Shown here in pieces: positions 35,121-45,285 of a stretch of DNA of 64,000 bases. The stretch is taken from positions 66,228 through 130,227 of the forward strand of contig JBNKIW010000008.1 in assembly GCA_050290865.1 (NCBI GenBank). The letters run 5' to 3'. The DNA comes from JARRLC01 sp050290865 (GTDB taxonomy: Bacteria; Pseudomonadota; Alphaproteobacteria; Rhizobiales; Rhodomicrobiaceae). The notes under the pieces are model-generated. The model was given only the letters and a program-made list of their open reading frames with translations, did no database searches and was not told where the DNA came from. A program made the position numbers and the translations under genes. Within the stretch, counting starts at the first letter, position 1; every line of letters starts with the position of its first letter.

Positions 35121-36571
35121 GAACCCTCCGCCAGCAAGTCTCGATACAGCGCCGCATACCGCTTCGCCGGCCCATGCCAGGATGTTTCCGTCGCCATGCC
35201 GTTCTTCTGTATCCGCCGCCAGATTTCCCCATTCCGGTAAAGCGCTGCCGTCCTGCGCAGGGCCGCCCCCAGCGCATCCGCCGTTACGGGGACGAACTGC
35301 ACGCCGGTCGCAACGCCCGCGGCCACCGCCATTTCGTTGGCGTCGATGATGGTATCGGCCAGCCCGCCGACCCGCGCCACGACGGGAATTGCGCCATAGC
35401 GCAGAGCGGCGAGTTGCGTCAGGCCGCAGGGCTCGTAGCGCGACGGCACGAGAAGGGCGTCCACGCCAGCCTGAATACGGTGCGCAAGAACCTCGTCATA
35501 ACCGAGGCGGACGCCGATCCGGCCGGGATGCGCGGCGGCGGCGGCCTGGAACTGCTCCTCGAGCTCGGTGTCGCCCGCGCCGAGGAGCGCGAGCTGCATG
35601 TTCTCCTCCAACAGTACCGGCAGCGCTTCCAGGAGCAGATCGAGGCCTTTCTGCGACGTCAGGCGGCTGATGACGCCCGTAAGCAGCGTCCCCGGCTCGT
35701 CGTCGAGACCGAACTCCGCCTGCAGCGCGGCCTTGTTGGCGGCCCGGGCTTCGAGCGTCCCGGCGTCATAGGTCGTGTCGAGGTGCCGGTCGTTGGCGGG
35801 GTTCCAGACCTTGGTGTCGAGGCCGTTCAGGATGCCGCTCACCCGTCCGGCCCGCGCGCGCAGCACGCCGTCGAGCCCCATGCCGCTTTCTTCGAGCTGC
35901 ATTTCGACGGCATAGGATGGCGAGACGGCGGTGATGCGGTCGCTGAGCTGCAGCGCCGCCTTCAGAAAACAGATCTTGCCGAAATGCTCCACCCCGTCGA
36001 ATCTGAGCGCCTTTCGCGGCAGATCGAGCACAGTGAGCAGATCCGCCGGGAACGAGCCCTGATAGCCGTGATTGTGCACGGTGATGACGGTGCCGGGCCC
36101 AGCATGGCCGCTGTAATGCAGATAAGCGGGCGCGAGACCGGCGTGCCAGTCATGCGCGTGAACAACATCGGGGGTGTAGCCGGGGAGCAGCCCCAGGCCG
36201 ATAGCAGCCGCCACCTTGGAGAGCGCGGCGAAGCGCAGCGCATTGTCGGGCCAGTCCGCGCCGCCCGGCCCGAGATAGGGATTGCCCTGCCGCGAATAGA
36301 GATGCGGCGCGTCGAGGATGAACAGTTCGAGGTTCCCGGCGTGTCCGGCGAGCAGACGCGCGCTGCCGCCGAAAAGCACCGGGAAGCGGTGCACGACCTT
36401 GCTGGTTTCCAGCTTTCCCATCACGGCCGGATAGCCGGGCACGAGGGTGGACATCTCGATCCCTTCCGGCTCGACCGCGGCGGGCAGCGCGCCCACGACG
36501 TCGGCCAGACCGCCCGTCTTGATGAGCGGGTAGATCTCGGAGGCCACTGAAAGGATTTGCAGTGAGGTCAT
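35105..36571 (-). CDS. glgA: Glycogen synthase
   Basis: 488 residues, GT5 family. Start at ATG 36571 overlaps the glgC stop by 4 nt and begins the fold (LQILSVASEIYPLIKTGGLADVVGALP, containing the KTGGL ADP-glucose contact). A second Rossmann half includes VISRLTSQKGLDLLLEALP, and PSRYEPCGLTQLAALRYG is the nucleotide-sugar binding block. Uses the ADP-glucose made by GlgC. Confidence 0.97.
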   Translation of the reverse strand: MTSLQILSVASEIYPLIKTGGLADVVGALPAAVEPEGIEMSTLVPGYPAVMGKLETSKVVHRFPVLFGGSARLLAGHAGNLELFILDAPHLYSRQGNPYLGPGGADWPDNALRFAALSKVAAAIGLGLLPGYTPDVVHAHDWHAGLAPAYLHYSGHAGPGTVITVHNHGYQGSFPADLLTVLDLPRKALRFDGVEHFGKICFLKAALQLSDRITAVSPSYAVEMQLEESGMGLDGVLRARAGRVSGILNGLDTKVWNPANDRHLDTTYDAGTLEARAANKAALQAEFGLDDEPGTLLTGVISRLTSQKGLDLLLEALPVLLEENMQLALLGAGDTELEEQFQAAAAAHPGRIGVRLGYDEVLAHRIQAGVDALLVPSRYEPCGLTQLAALRYGAIPVVARVGGLADTIIDANEMAVAAGVATGVQFVPVTADALGAALRRTAALYRNGEIWRRIQKNGMATETSWHGPAKRYAALYRDLLAEGSCHSG

Positions 36572-37830
36572 ACGTCCAGCCTGTCGATCATGGGCTGCGT
36601 GATGAGGCATACGCCCCGCTCGGTGCGGCGGAACCGCTGGGCGTCGAGTTCCGGGTCCTCGCCGACCACCATCCCGTCGGGGATCTTCACGCCTGCATCG
36701 ACGACCACGTTCTTCAGCCGCGCCGAACGTCCGATATGCACATAGGGGAGTATGACGGCGTTCTCCACGTCGGCGTAGGAATTGACGCGTCCGCCGGTGG
36801 ACAGAAGCGTGTGCCGCAGCGAGGCGCCGGACACGATACAGCCGCCCGAGACCAGCGACGAAATCGCCTGGCCGCGGCGCCCGTCCTCGTCGTGGACGAA
36901 TTTCGCGGGCGGTGTGATCTCGCTGTAGGTCCAGATCGGCCAGCCCTGATCATAGAGATCGAGCTCCGGCACGATGTCGGTCAGATCGATGTTCGCCGCC
37001 CAATAGGCGTCCACGGTGCCGACGTCGCGCCAATAGGCGCATCTCTCGGCGCTGGAGCGCACGCAGGAACGCTGGAAACTGTGAGCGACGGCGCGGCCGT
37101 GGGTGACGAGATACGGGATCACGTCCTTGCCAAAATCGTGGCTGGAAAACGGGTCGGCCGCATCGCGCCGCAACTGGTCGATGAGAAAATTCGTCTCGAA
37201 GACGTAGATCCCCATGCTCGCCAGCGATTTCTCCGGATTGCCCGGGATCCCCGGCGGGTCGGCTGGCTTTTCCAGAAAAAACTGGATTTCGTCCCGGTCG
37301 TCCACATCCATGACGCCGAATGACGACGCTTCCTCGCGCGGGACTTCGAGACAGCCGACGGTCACATCGGCGTTCTGATCCACATGCTGTTGCAGCATGT
37401 GTTCGTAGTCCATCTTGTAGATGTGATCCCCGGCCAGTACGACGATATATTGGGGGGCATAGCCTTCGATGATGTCGATGTTCTGATAGACGGCGTCGGC
37501 GGTGCCGACATACCATTGCTTTTCCGAAACACGCTGGCTTGCGGGCAGGATATCGAAGCTTTCGTTACGCACCGGCCGGAGGAAATTCCAGCCGCGGTGC
37601 AGATGGCGGATGAGGCTGTGCGCCTTGTACTGTGTAGCCACGGCGATGTGCCTGATGCCCGAATTGAACGCATTCGACAGCGCGAAATCGACGATCCGCG
37701 ATTTGCCGCCGAAATAGACGGCGGGCTTGGCGCGCCGGTCGGTCAACTCTTCCAGACGGCTGCCGCGCCCCCCCGCGAGGACGTAGGCCATGGCGTGCCG
37801 GGCGAGGGGCGATGTTCCTGCGGGTTGCAT
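36568..37830 (-). CDS. glgC: Glucose-1-phosphate adenylyltransferase
   Basis: 420 residues. MAYVLAGGRGSRLEELTDRRAKP is the nucleotidyltransferase signature; WYVGTADAVYQN and LAGDHIYKMDY are typical GlgC blocks, and a C-terminal left-handed beta-helix holds the regulatory region. Makes ADP-glucose from glucose-1-phosphate and ATP, the committed step of glycogen synthesis. Coupled to glgA by a 4-nt overlap. Confidence 0.97.
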   Translation of the reverse strand: MQPAGTSPLARHAMAYVLAGGRGSRLEELTDRRAKPAVYFGGKSRIVDFALSNAFNSGIRHIAVATQYKAHSLIRHLHRGWNFLRPVRNESFDILPASQRVSEKQWYVGTADAVYQNIDIIEGYAPQYIVVLAGDHIYKMDYEHMLQQHVDQNADVTVGCLEVPREEASSFGVMDVDDRDEIQFFLEKPADPPGIPGNPEKSLASMGIYVFETNFLIDQLRRDAADPFSSHDFGKDVIPYLVTHGRAVAHSFQRSCVRSSAERCAYWRDVGTVDAYWAANIDLTDIVPELDLYDQGWPIWTYSEITPPAKFVHDEDGRRGQAISSLVSGGCIVSGASLRHTLLSTGGRVNSYADVENAVILPYVHIGRSARLKNVVVDAGVKIPDGMVVGEDPELDAQRFRRTERGVCLITQPMIDRLDV

Positions 37831-38060
37831 TGGCTCCTCCCGATACCTTTCATCGGAGTGTGATGATTCCGGGCCGAATCATCCCTCCCTTGTCATGGCC
37901 GCTGACAGATCCACCCGGTCCCAAGGCCATGAGACGCCCAGCATTTCCGCCGCTGCCCTGGAGGTCCGGACCGCATCCCGCCTCGGCGGTGAGCGGCCGG
38001 GTGAAGCAATCGGCGTTCATCCTGACACAGTGAGATATACGTAGCCTGTATGTCGGTGGT

Positions 38061-40259
38061 TCAACCTGGATCAAATTCGAAATAGATTGTTGCCAAAGGC
38101 GGTATGACGACCTCCGCGGAGGCCGCAAAACCGTGTGAGGGATGTCCGCCCGCCCAGACAGCTCCGAAATTGCCAACGCCGGAACCGCCATAGGCGCTCG
38201 CGTCCGAATTGAAGATTTCCCGCCAGCGCCCGGCATGGGGCAGGCCGATCCGGTAGCCGTAGCGCGGCACGGGGGTGAAGTTGGAAACGACGGCCACCGG
38301 CCGCGCATCCCCGCCGCTCCAGCGCACCCATGCGAACACCGACTGGTCGGCATCGTCCACCACGATCCACTGAAAGCCTTCGCCCTCGCAGTCGCGCGCA
38401 TGGAGAGCGGGCTTCGTGCGGTGCAGGCGGTTGAGATCGCGCACCAGCATCTGCAGGCCCCGGTGCGGCGCATAGTCGAGCAGCCACCAGTCCAGCCCCG
38501 TATCGAAATCCCATTCCCGCCTCTGTCCGAATTCCTGCCCCATGAACAGGAGCTTCTTGCCTGGATATCCCCACATGAAGCCGTAATAGGCGCGCGTGTT
38601 GGCGAATTTCTGCCAGTCGTCGCCGGGCATCTTGGAGATGACCGAGCCTTTGCCGTGCACCACTTCGTCATGCGAGATGGGGAGAATGAAGTTTTCCGTG
38701 AAGGCGTAGAGCAGACCGAAGGTCATCTTGTCGTGATGCCAGCGGCGGTGGACGGGATCGTGGTTCATGTAGGTCAGGGTGTCGTTCATCCAACCCATGT
38801 TCCACTTGAAGCCGAAACCCAGCCCTCCCGCGCTCGTCGGGCAGGAGACACCCGGCCAGGCGGTGGATTCCTCGGCGATGGTGACGGTGCCGGGCATCGT
38901 GCCATAGACCAACTCGTTCACGCGCTGCAGGAAGCGCACGGCGTCGCGATTGTCGTTGCCGCCGTCGGGATTGGGCAGCCACTCGCCGTCCCGGCGCGAA
39001 TAGTCGAGATAGAGCATCGAGGCCACGGCATCGACACGCAGTCCGTCCACGTGATAGCGGTCGAGCCAGTAGAGCGCGCTCGCGGCCAGAATATTGGCGA
39101 CCTCGCGGCGGCCGAAATCGTAGATCGCGGTGTTCCAGTCGGGATGGAAACCGCGGCGCGGGTCGGCGTGCTCGTAAAGGGCCGAGCCATCGAAGGCGGA
39201 GAGACCGTGTTCGTCGGTCGGGAAATGAGCGGGGACCCAGTCGACAAGGACGCCCAGCCCGACCTGATGCGCGCGATCGACGAAGCGCTGGAACCCGGCC
39301 GGATCGCCGAAGCGGCGCGTCGGCGCGAACAGGCCGATGGGCTGATAGCCCCAGGAGGCGTCCAGGGGGTGCTCGCAGACGGGCATCAGCTCGATATGGG
39401 TGAAGCCCATATCGGCGACATAGGGAACGAGTTGATCGGCGAGTTCGTCATAATTCAAGAAACCGCCATAGCCGTTGCGCCGCCAGGAGCCGAGATGCAC
39501 CTCGTAGATCGCCATCGGCAGCCGCCGCGCGCCGGCGCCGGGGCGGGAGGACATGTGCTGTCCGTCGCCCCACGCCCAGCCGCTCGTACGGGTGACGATC
39601 GAGGCCGTCGACGGGCGCATTTCGCTGCCGAAGCCGAAGGGGTCTGCCTTGAGCGGCAGCAGCTTGCCGTCGCCGCCGACGATCTCGTATTTGTAGACGG
39701 CGCCTTCACCCAGGCCGGGCGCGAAAATCTCCCACAGGCCGCTGTCCAGGCGCTTGCGCATCTGGTGGCGGCGGCCGTCCCAATGGTTGAAGTCTCCGAC
39801 TACGGAAACACGCTGGGCATTCGGCGCCCAGACGGCGAACAGGACGCCGTCGGCGTTCTCATGCGTGGTGACATGCGCGCCGAGGCGCTCATAGAGCCGC
39901 TGGTGCGTGCCTTCGACGAGCAGATAGTCGTCCAGCGGCCCCAGCGCCGGACCGAAGGCGTACGGGTCGAGAAATTCCCAGGTGCCGCCGCTATTCACCG
40001 CGCGCAGGCGATAGGGGAAACGGCAGCCCTCTTCGGCTGCAAATCCCTCGAAGAACCCCTCTTCCCCGCGCGCTTCCAACTCGAAGCCGTCATCGCCGGT
40101 GCGTAACACCCGCACGGTTTCCGCCCCCGGTACGAAGGCGCGGACGACGACGCCGCCGTCCAGGCAGTGCTGGCCCAGCACGGCGAAGGGATCGCCATGC
40201 CGCGCCGCGATGATCCGGCTTACATCCTCGTCAGCCGCGCGCCAATCTACCACGGTCAT
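38061..40259 (-). CDS. glgB: 1,4-alpha-glucan branching enzyme
   Basis: 732 residues from the ATG at 40259 (GGGGAG upstream), the usual GlgB length. N-terminal domain (HGDPFAVLGQHCLDGG), CBM48 (FAVWAPNAQRVSVVGDFNHWDG) and GH13 catalytic core with nucleophile in GLRVDAVASMLYLDYSR, acid in IAEESTAWPGV and SHDEVVHGKGS. The frame is open for 127 codons further upstream, into the glgP gene, but that part is Arg/Gly-rich and unlike any GlgB N-terminus. It introduces alpha-1,6 branches. Confidence 0.96.
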   Translation of the reverse strand: MTVVDWRAADEDVSRIIAARHGDPFAVLGQHCLDGGVVVRAFVPGAETVRVLRTGDDGFELEARGEEGFFEGFAAEEGCRFPYRLRAVNSGGTWEFLDPYAFGPALGPLDDYLLVEGTHQRLYERLGAHVTTHENADGVLFAVWAPNAQRVSVVGDFNHWDGRRHQMRKRLDSGLWEIFAPGLGEGAVYKYEIVGGDGKLLPLKADPFGFGSEMRPSTASIVTRTSGWAWGDGQHMSSRPGAGARRLPMAIYEVHLGSWRRNGYGGFLNYDELADQLVPYVADMGFTHIELMPVCEHPLDASWGYQPIGLFAPTRRFGDPAGFQRFVDRAHQVGLGVLVDWVPAHFPTDEHGLSAFDGSALYEHADPRRGFHPDWNTAIYDFGRREVANILAASALYWLDRYHVDGLRVDAVASMLYLDYSRRDGEWLPNPDGGNDNRDAVRFLQRVNELVYGTMPGTVTIAEESTAWPGVSCPTSAGGLGFGFKWNMGWMNDTLTYMNHDPVHRRWHHDKMTFGLLYAFTENFILPISHDEVVHGKGSVISKMPGDDWQKFANTRAYYGFMWGYPGKKLLFMGQEFGQRREWDFDTGLDWWLLDYAPHRGLQMLVRDLNRLHRTKPALHARDCEGEGFQWIVVDDADQSVFAWVRWSGGDARPVAVVSNFTPVPRYGYRIGLPHAGRWREIFNSDASAYGGSGVGNFGAVWAGGHPSHGFAASAEVVIPPLATIYFEFDPG

Positions 40260-40599
40260 GGGCTCCCCTATCGGGCAGGCTACTTGTCGCAACGTTCGTT
40301 TTCCTCCCGCCGCGCCAGACCCGCGGGCGTATACTAGCAAATCTGGCGCAATCCTGAATGCGGCCTTTCGCATCCGCCGGTCCGGCGCATTGTCCGGAAA
40401 GACCATTAAGCAATTACCGACAGTTCGCTCCCTTCGCCCGGCGTTTTCGCGCCGGCTCCCCGCTCCTTCGCCTGCTTCGAAACGCGAGCGCGTCCCAGCC
40501 TGTGGCGCGCGCGTTCCCGCGGGGAGACCGACTGGGTGTGAAGACCGCAAACTGCCGACGATCAACGCGGTTTCTTCTAGCAAAGCGCCCAAGCCACAC
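40260..40599. other. glgP-glgB intergenic region
   Basis: 340 bp without a supported gene. On the minus strand TAGTAT (40330-40335) is preceded 16 nt upstream by TTCAGG, a weak candidate promoter for glgB. The gap suggests glgB-glgC-glgA-glgX/malQ can be transcribed separately from glgP. Confidence 0.35.
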
Positions 40600-43182
40600 T
40601 CACGCCTTACCGGCCGGCACCTTCCAGATATCCCCGGCATATTCGCTGATGGCGCGGTCCGAAGAAAACCAGCCCATGCGCGCGGTGTTCAGAATGGCCG
40701 CCCCCCACCAGGACTTGCGGTCGCGCCAGCGGATGCCGACATCGCGCTGCGCTGCGAAATAGGCGTCGAAATCGGCGCAGACCATGAAATGGTCGTGATA
40801 GGTCAGCGTCGTCACCAGCTGGCGGTAGCGGTCCTTGTCGTCCGGCGAAAAGACGCCCGTCTCCACCGCGTCGAGCACTTCGCGCAGCACCGGCGAAGCG
40901 GTGATGGTATCGCGCGCATCGATGCCCTGGTGCCGCCGTTCCTCCACGTCCGCCGCCCGCAGGCCGAAGATGAAGATGTTGTCCTCGCCGACCGCCTCTC
41001 GGATCTCCACATTCGCTCCGTCGAGCGTGCCGATCGTCAGCGCCCCGTTCAGCGCGAATTTCATGTTGCCCGTGCCGGACGCCTCCATGCCCGCCGTCGA
41101 AATCTGCTCGGAAAGATCGGCCGCCGGGATGATCGCCTCGGCCAAACTCACATTGTAATTCGGCAGAAACACGACCTTGAGAAGCCCGCGCACCGCCGGG
41201 TCGTTGTTGACCACGCGCCCGACGTCGTGAATGAGCTTGATGATCAGCTTCGCCTGGTCATAGCTCGCCGCGGCCTTTCCGGCGAAAATCTTTACGCGCG
41301 GCACGAAATCGCGTGTCGGGTTGGCGCGGATCTCGTTGTACAGCGCGATCGTCTCCAGGATGTTCAGGAGCTGGCGCTTATATTCGTGAATGCGCTTGAT
41401 GTGGATGTCGAAGAGCGCGGCCGGATCCACCTTGGTCAGGAGCCGGTCGGTGATGATCTTGGCCAGCGCCTCCTTGTTCGCGCGGCGCATGGCTTCATAG
41501 CGATGCTGGAAATCGGTATCCGAACTGAGCGGTTCGAGATCGCGCAGTGCGTCCGCATCGTCCAGGAACCGCGGCCCGATGCTCTCCGTCAGCAGTTTCG
41601 TCAGCCCCGGATTGGCCTCGAAAAGCCAGCGCCGGAAGGTGATGCCGTTGGTCTTGTTAACGATGCGGTCCGGGAGAAGGGTGGCGAAGTCCCGGAATAC
41701 CGTCGCCTTCAGCAGATCGGTGTGGAGCTGCGACACGCCATTGACCTTGTGCGAGCCGAGAAAAGCGAGATGCCCCATGCGCACGCGGCGGCCGTCATGC
41801 TCGTCGATGAGCGAGACCGACGAGAGAAGGCCCAGATCGTCCCGGCCGCTCGCACGCAGGGTATCGAGATGCAGCCCGTTGATGAGATAGATGATTTGCA
41901 TGTGCCGGGGCAGAAGGCGCTCCATGAGCGGCACCGGCCAACTCTCCAGCGCCTCGGGCAGAAGCGTGTGGTTGGTGTAGGCGAATGTCGCCTGGGTGAT
42001 GTCCCATGCGGTCTCCCAGTCCACGCCGTAGACATCGACGAGGAGCCGCATCAATTCCGGTACGGCGATGGCCGGATGGGTGTCGTTGAGCTGGATGACG
42101 ACGTTGTCGGCGAGTTTCCTGATGTCGCCGTGCTGCTTGAGATGGCGGCGGACGAGATCCTGCAGCGACGCCGAGGCGAAGAAATATTCCTGCCGCAGCC
42201 GCAATTCCTGGCCCGCGGGCGTCGAATCGCTCGGGTAGAGCACTTTGGAGATCGACTTCGCCCGCAGTTGGTCGGTCTGGGCGCCGACATAATCGCCGGC
42301 ATTGAACATGTCGAGGCGCAGCGGATCGGGCGCGCGGCAGCTCCACAGGCGCAGCGTGTTCACCGAAGCGCCGCGCCAGCCGGTGACGGGCGTGTCATAG
42401 GCGACGGCTTCGACGATTTCCGAAGGCCGCCAGATTTGCGCCACCGCGCCGCTCTGAACCGGCTCGACCGCGCCGCCAAAGCCCACGGGATAGCTGATTT
42501 CGGGCCGCGGAAATTCCCAGGGATTGCCGAATTCCAGCCAGTCCTCGGGATGCTCGTGCTGCCAGCCGTCCCTGATCGTCTGCCGGAACAATCCATGGTC
42601 GTAGCGGATGCCGTAGCCGTGGGCCGTAATCGACAGCGTCGCCATGCTCTCCATGAAACAGGCCGCCAGACGCCCCAGGCCGCCATTGCCCAGCGCCGCG
42701 TCGGGCTCGATGTCGCGCAGGGCGTTCAGATCGACGCCGAGACCGTCCAGCGCGGCGCGCATTCTCTCCGTCATGCCCAGATTGTTGAGCGCGTCCATGA
42801 GCATGCGCCCGATGAGGAATTCGAGCGACAGGTAGTAGACGCGGCGCTTGTCCTCGGCGTAGTTGGCCTTGGTGGTCGCAATCCATTTCTCCACGATCCG
42901 GCCGCGCAGGGCGAGTGCCGTTGCGATGAACCAGTCGCGCGGAGAGGCGGTGCTGCGATCCTTGCCGATGGTATGCGTGAGGTGCGTGAGCACGTCCTCG
43001 CGCAGGGCAAGAATGTCCTGCTCCTCGTCCCGGGCCGGGGCGGGCGCCCTGGAAGACTGATCGGGTTGTGACGTGCCTGCTGTCATGATTCTGCTCTCGC
43101 TGCGTGATAAGGGCATAGGACTATCAGGGGCCTGCGGCGTTTTCCGCGAGCCGCGCCAAAAACCGAAAATGCTGTCGCTCAT
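40600..43182 (-). CDS. glgP: Glycogen phosphorylase
   Basis: 860 residues, GT35. The pyridoxal-phosphate lysine lies in EASGTGNMKFALNGAL. ALGNGGLGRLAACFMESMA and YGIRYDHGLFRQ mark the catalytic core. I use ATG 43182 because GGGAGG stands seven bases upstream; Met33 (43086) is an alternative giving the more usual length, with only a weak site. It releases glucose-1-phosphate from glycogen chain ends, producing the limit dextrins that GlgX/MalQ processes. First gene of the cluster. Confidence 0.96.
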   Translation of the reverse strand: MSDSIFGFWRGSRKTPQAPDSPMPLSRSESRIMTAGTSQPDQSSRAPAPARDEEQDILALREDVLTHLTHTIGKDRSTASPRDWFIATALALRGRIVEKWIATTKANYAEDKRRVYYLSLEFLIGRMLMDALNNLGMTERMRAALDGLGVDLNALRDIEPDAALGNGGLGRLAACFMESMATLSITAHGYGIRYDHGLFRQTIRDGWQHEHPEDWLEFGNPWEFPRPEISYPVGFGGAVEPVQSGAVAQIWRPSEIVEAVAYDTPVTGWRGASVNTLRLWSCRAPDPLRLDMFNAGDYVGAQTDQLRAKSISKVLYPSDSTPAGQELRLRQEYFFASASLQDLVRRHLKQHGDIRKLADNVVIQLNDTHPAIAVPELMRLLVDVYGVDWETAWDITQATFAYTNHTLLPEALESWPVPLMERLLPRHMQIIYLINGLHLDTLRASGRDDLGLLSSVSLIDEHDGRRVRMGHLAFLGSHKVNGVSQLHTDLLKATVFRDFATLLPDRIVNKTNGITFRRWLFEANPGLTKLLTESIGPRFLDDADALRDLEPLSSDTDFQHRYEAMRRANKEALAKIITDRLLTKVDPAALFDIHIKRIHEYKRQLLNILETIALYNEIRANPTRDFVPRVKIFAGKAAASYDQAKLIIKLIHDVGRVVNNDPAVRGLLKVVFLPNYNVSLAEAIIPAADLSEQISTAGMEASGTGNMKFALNGALTIGTLDGANVEIREAVGEDNIFIFGLRAADVEERRHQGIDARDTITASPVLREVLDAVETGVFSPDDKDRYRQLVTTLTYHDHFMVCADFDAYFAAQRDVGIRWRDRKSWWGAAILNTARMGWFSSDRAISEYAGDIWKVPAGKA

Positions 43183-43326
43183 TCCCGCGCCTCCCGCCCG
43201 GTCTCGCCGCGTCTGTGTTCGGGCACCGTCGCCGCATCCCGGATGTAGTCTTCCGTGATCTGCGCGTCAAATATGTGTTCACGCATCAAAAGCGTTCTCT
43301 GCTCCATTTGTCGAATCGCCCCTCTC

Positions 43327-44148
43327 TCACCCCGGCACGAGCCATTCCGATGCCGCATGGTGCAGGCCGAGGGTCTCCTGCAGCCGGGGCAGCAGCGATG
43401 CTACCTCTTCCGGCACGGTGAAAGGTGCGTTGAAAACGACCAGCCCGCAACCGTTGAACAGCCGCGCATGTGTGCGCGGATTGACCAGCGCCTCCACGCA
43501 CCACGTCCGTGGCAACCCCAGCGCGCGGGCCGCTTCGTGCAGCGTCGCGACGGGCGACTGCGCCTTGATCGGGTACCAGACGATGTAAACCCCGGTCGCC
43601 CAGCGCTTTTTCCATTCGTGCATCTGGCGGGCGAGCGTGGCGAACTCGTCCCGCTCCTCATAGGGCGGGTCGATCAGCACCAGCCCGCGCCGCTCGCTCG
43701 GCGGCAGATTGGCGCGCGCGCATTCATACCCGTCCATACGCATGGCGTACGCATTGCGCCATGGCCGCAGCGCCGTCTTCAGCGCCGTGAACGTCTCGCC
43801 GTGCAACTCGGCGGCGACCAGCCGGTCCTGTGCCCGCAGGCCCCGCGCGATCAGCGCCGGTGAGCCGGGATAGCGCCCCTGAGCCAAATCGCCGCGCACC
43901 GCGTCGAGATAGGCGGCCAGGGCAGCGGGCGCCCCGCTCAGCCCTTCCAGCCGTCCGACCCCGCGCTCCCATTCGCCGGTTTTCGCCGCTTCGCCCGCCC
44001 GCAGGTCATAGGCCCCCGCGCCGGCATGGCTGTCGAGCACGAAGAGCGGCTTCCCCTTGCGCTGCAGGTAGTCCAGGCAGGCGAGCAGGACGATATGCTT
44101 GAGCACATCGGCGAAGTTCCCTGCGTGATAGGCGTGGCGGTAGTTCAT
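43327..44148 (-). CDS. rlmJ: 23S rRNA (adenine2030-N6)-methyltransferase RlmJ
   Basis: 273 residues from the ATG at 44148. NYRHAYHAGNFADVLKH at the very start, the LDSHAGAGAYDL SAM-binding segment and the catalytic LIDPPYEERDEF motif (DPPY for N6-adenine transfer) are all RlmJ hallmarks. It modifies A2030 of 23S rRNA. Nothing links it to the glycogen genes downstream. Confidence 0.95.
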   Translation of the reverse strand: MNYRHAYHAGNFADVLKHIVLLACLDYLQRKGKPLFVLDSHAGAGAYDLRAGEAAKTGEWERGVGRLEGLSGAPAALAAYLDAVRGDLAQGRYPGSPALIARGLRAQDRLVAAELHGETFTALKTALRPWRNAYAMRMDGYECARANLPPSERRGLVLIDPPYEERDEFATLARQMHEWKKRWATGVYIVWYPIKAQSPVATLHEAARALGLPRTWCVEALVNPRTHARLFNGCGLVVFNAPFTVPEEVASLLPRLQETLGLHHAASEWLVPG

Positions 44149-44331
44149 CGGTCGGATGGCGGGCTCCGGTGCGTGACACTGCCGGGCGGGCTCCCGCGCC
44201 GTTCCGGGCTGGCGCAGTCTGCCTCGCAGGTGCATGGACGCCATGCATTTTGCGGCGCAGCACGCCCTTTCTCTTGCCCGGCGGCCGGGGCTGGGCTAGG
44301 GGTCGCCTCCGCGTTTGGAATCCGCTGGCTG

Positions 44332-45231
44332 ATGCACGCACCCGTCTCTCCGCCCAAGGACACGTCGCGCCTTGCAGCCATCGGGCTGACCTGTGCGGCC
44401 TTTTTTCTGTTCTCCATCCTCGATTCCACCGCAAAATACTGCTCGACAGTCGCCGCCGTTCCGGTGCTGCAGGTCATCTGGGTCCGCTTCCTGAGCCACG
44501 CTGCGTTCAGTGCCGTGCTCTTCGGTCCCCGCACCTTCTGGCGCTCGCTGCGCTCCGCCCGGCCGTGGCTGCAGGCGCTGCGCGGCATGTTCCTCCTCGG
44601 GGCGACGGCGTTCAATTTCATGGCGTTGCAATATCTCCAGCTCGATCAATCAGCGACCATATTCTTTCTTTCGCCCTTCGTCGTTGCCGTCCTCGCCGGC
44701 CCGATCCTTGGCGAATGGATCGGCTGGAAGCGGCTGCTCGCCGTGCTGGCGGGATTTTCCGGCGTCATCATCGTGGTGAGACCGGGCTTCGGCGGCGTGC
44801 ACTGGGCGATTCTCTTCTCCTTTGGCGGCATGATCAGCTATTCGCTTTACAACATCCTTACGCGCTATCTCGCCCGCCACGACCCTTCCGAGGTGACGCA
44901 GGTGTACTCCCCGCTCGCCGGGCTGGCGGCCTTTGCGCCGTTCGGTCTCAGTGCATGGGCATGGCACCATGACGCCTGGACCTGGGTTGCGATGCTCTCG
45001 ACCGGCGTTTCCGGCGGTTTCGGCCATTACCTTCTCATCCTTGCGCTCAGGCGCGCCCCGGCGCCCGTGCTCGCGCCCTTCATTTACACCGCTCTGTTCT
45101 CGCAAAGCCTGCTCGGCTACCTCGTTTTTGCCGATGTGCCGAGCCTGTGGACACTCGCCGGCGGCACCGTGATTATAGGCTCGGGGCTTTATCTTCTTTA
45201 TCGCGAGCGTCAAACCGCGCGTAATACATGA
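44332..45231 (+). CDS. DMT-superfamily (EamA) transporter
   Basis: 299 residues with ten hydrophobic segments in two EamA repeats, the second opening with GVHWAILFSFGGMISYSLYNIL. ATG 44332 is chosen because the family-like sequence starts about 12 residues later. It probably exports metabolites or takes up small organic solutes; the substrate cannot be inferred. It stands alone between rlmJ (divergent) and an unknown membrane protein gene. Confidence 0.9.
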   Translation: MHAPVSPPKDTSRLAAIGLTCAAFFLFSILDSTAKYCSTVAAVPVLQVIWVRFLSHAAFSAVLFGPRTFWRSLRSARPWLQALRGMFLLGATAFNFMALQYLQLDQSATIFFLSPFVVAVLAGPILGEWIGWKRLLAVLAGFSGVIIVVRPGFGGVHWAILFSFGGMISYSLYNILTRYLARHDPSEVTQVYSPLAGLAAFAPFGLSAWAWHHDAWTWVAMLSTGVSGGFGHYLLILALRRAPAPVLAPFIYTALFSQSLLGYLVFADVPSLWTLAGGTVIIGSGLYLLYRERQTARNT

Positions 45232-45285
45232 CTTTTTCCGAAAAAGCGGCTAGACACTGTGCGGATCATCAGGGATTTGGGTGTA

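Noticed and set aside
38142..40106. 654-residue plus-strand open frame
   Set aside because: Antisense shadow of glgB; composition follows the complement of the real gene.
40099..43071. 990-residue plus-strand open frame
   Set aside because: Lies opposite glgP and the glgB 5' region; long antisense frames are expected at this GC content and it has no domain motifs.
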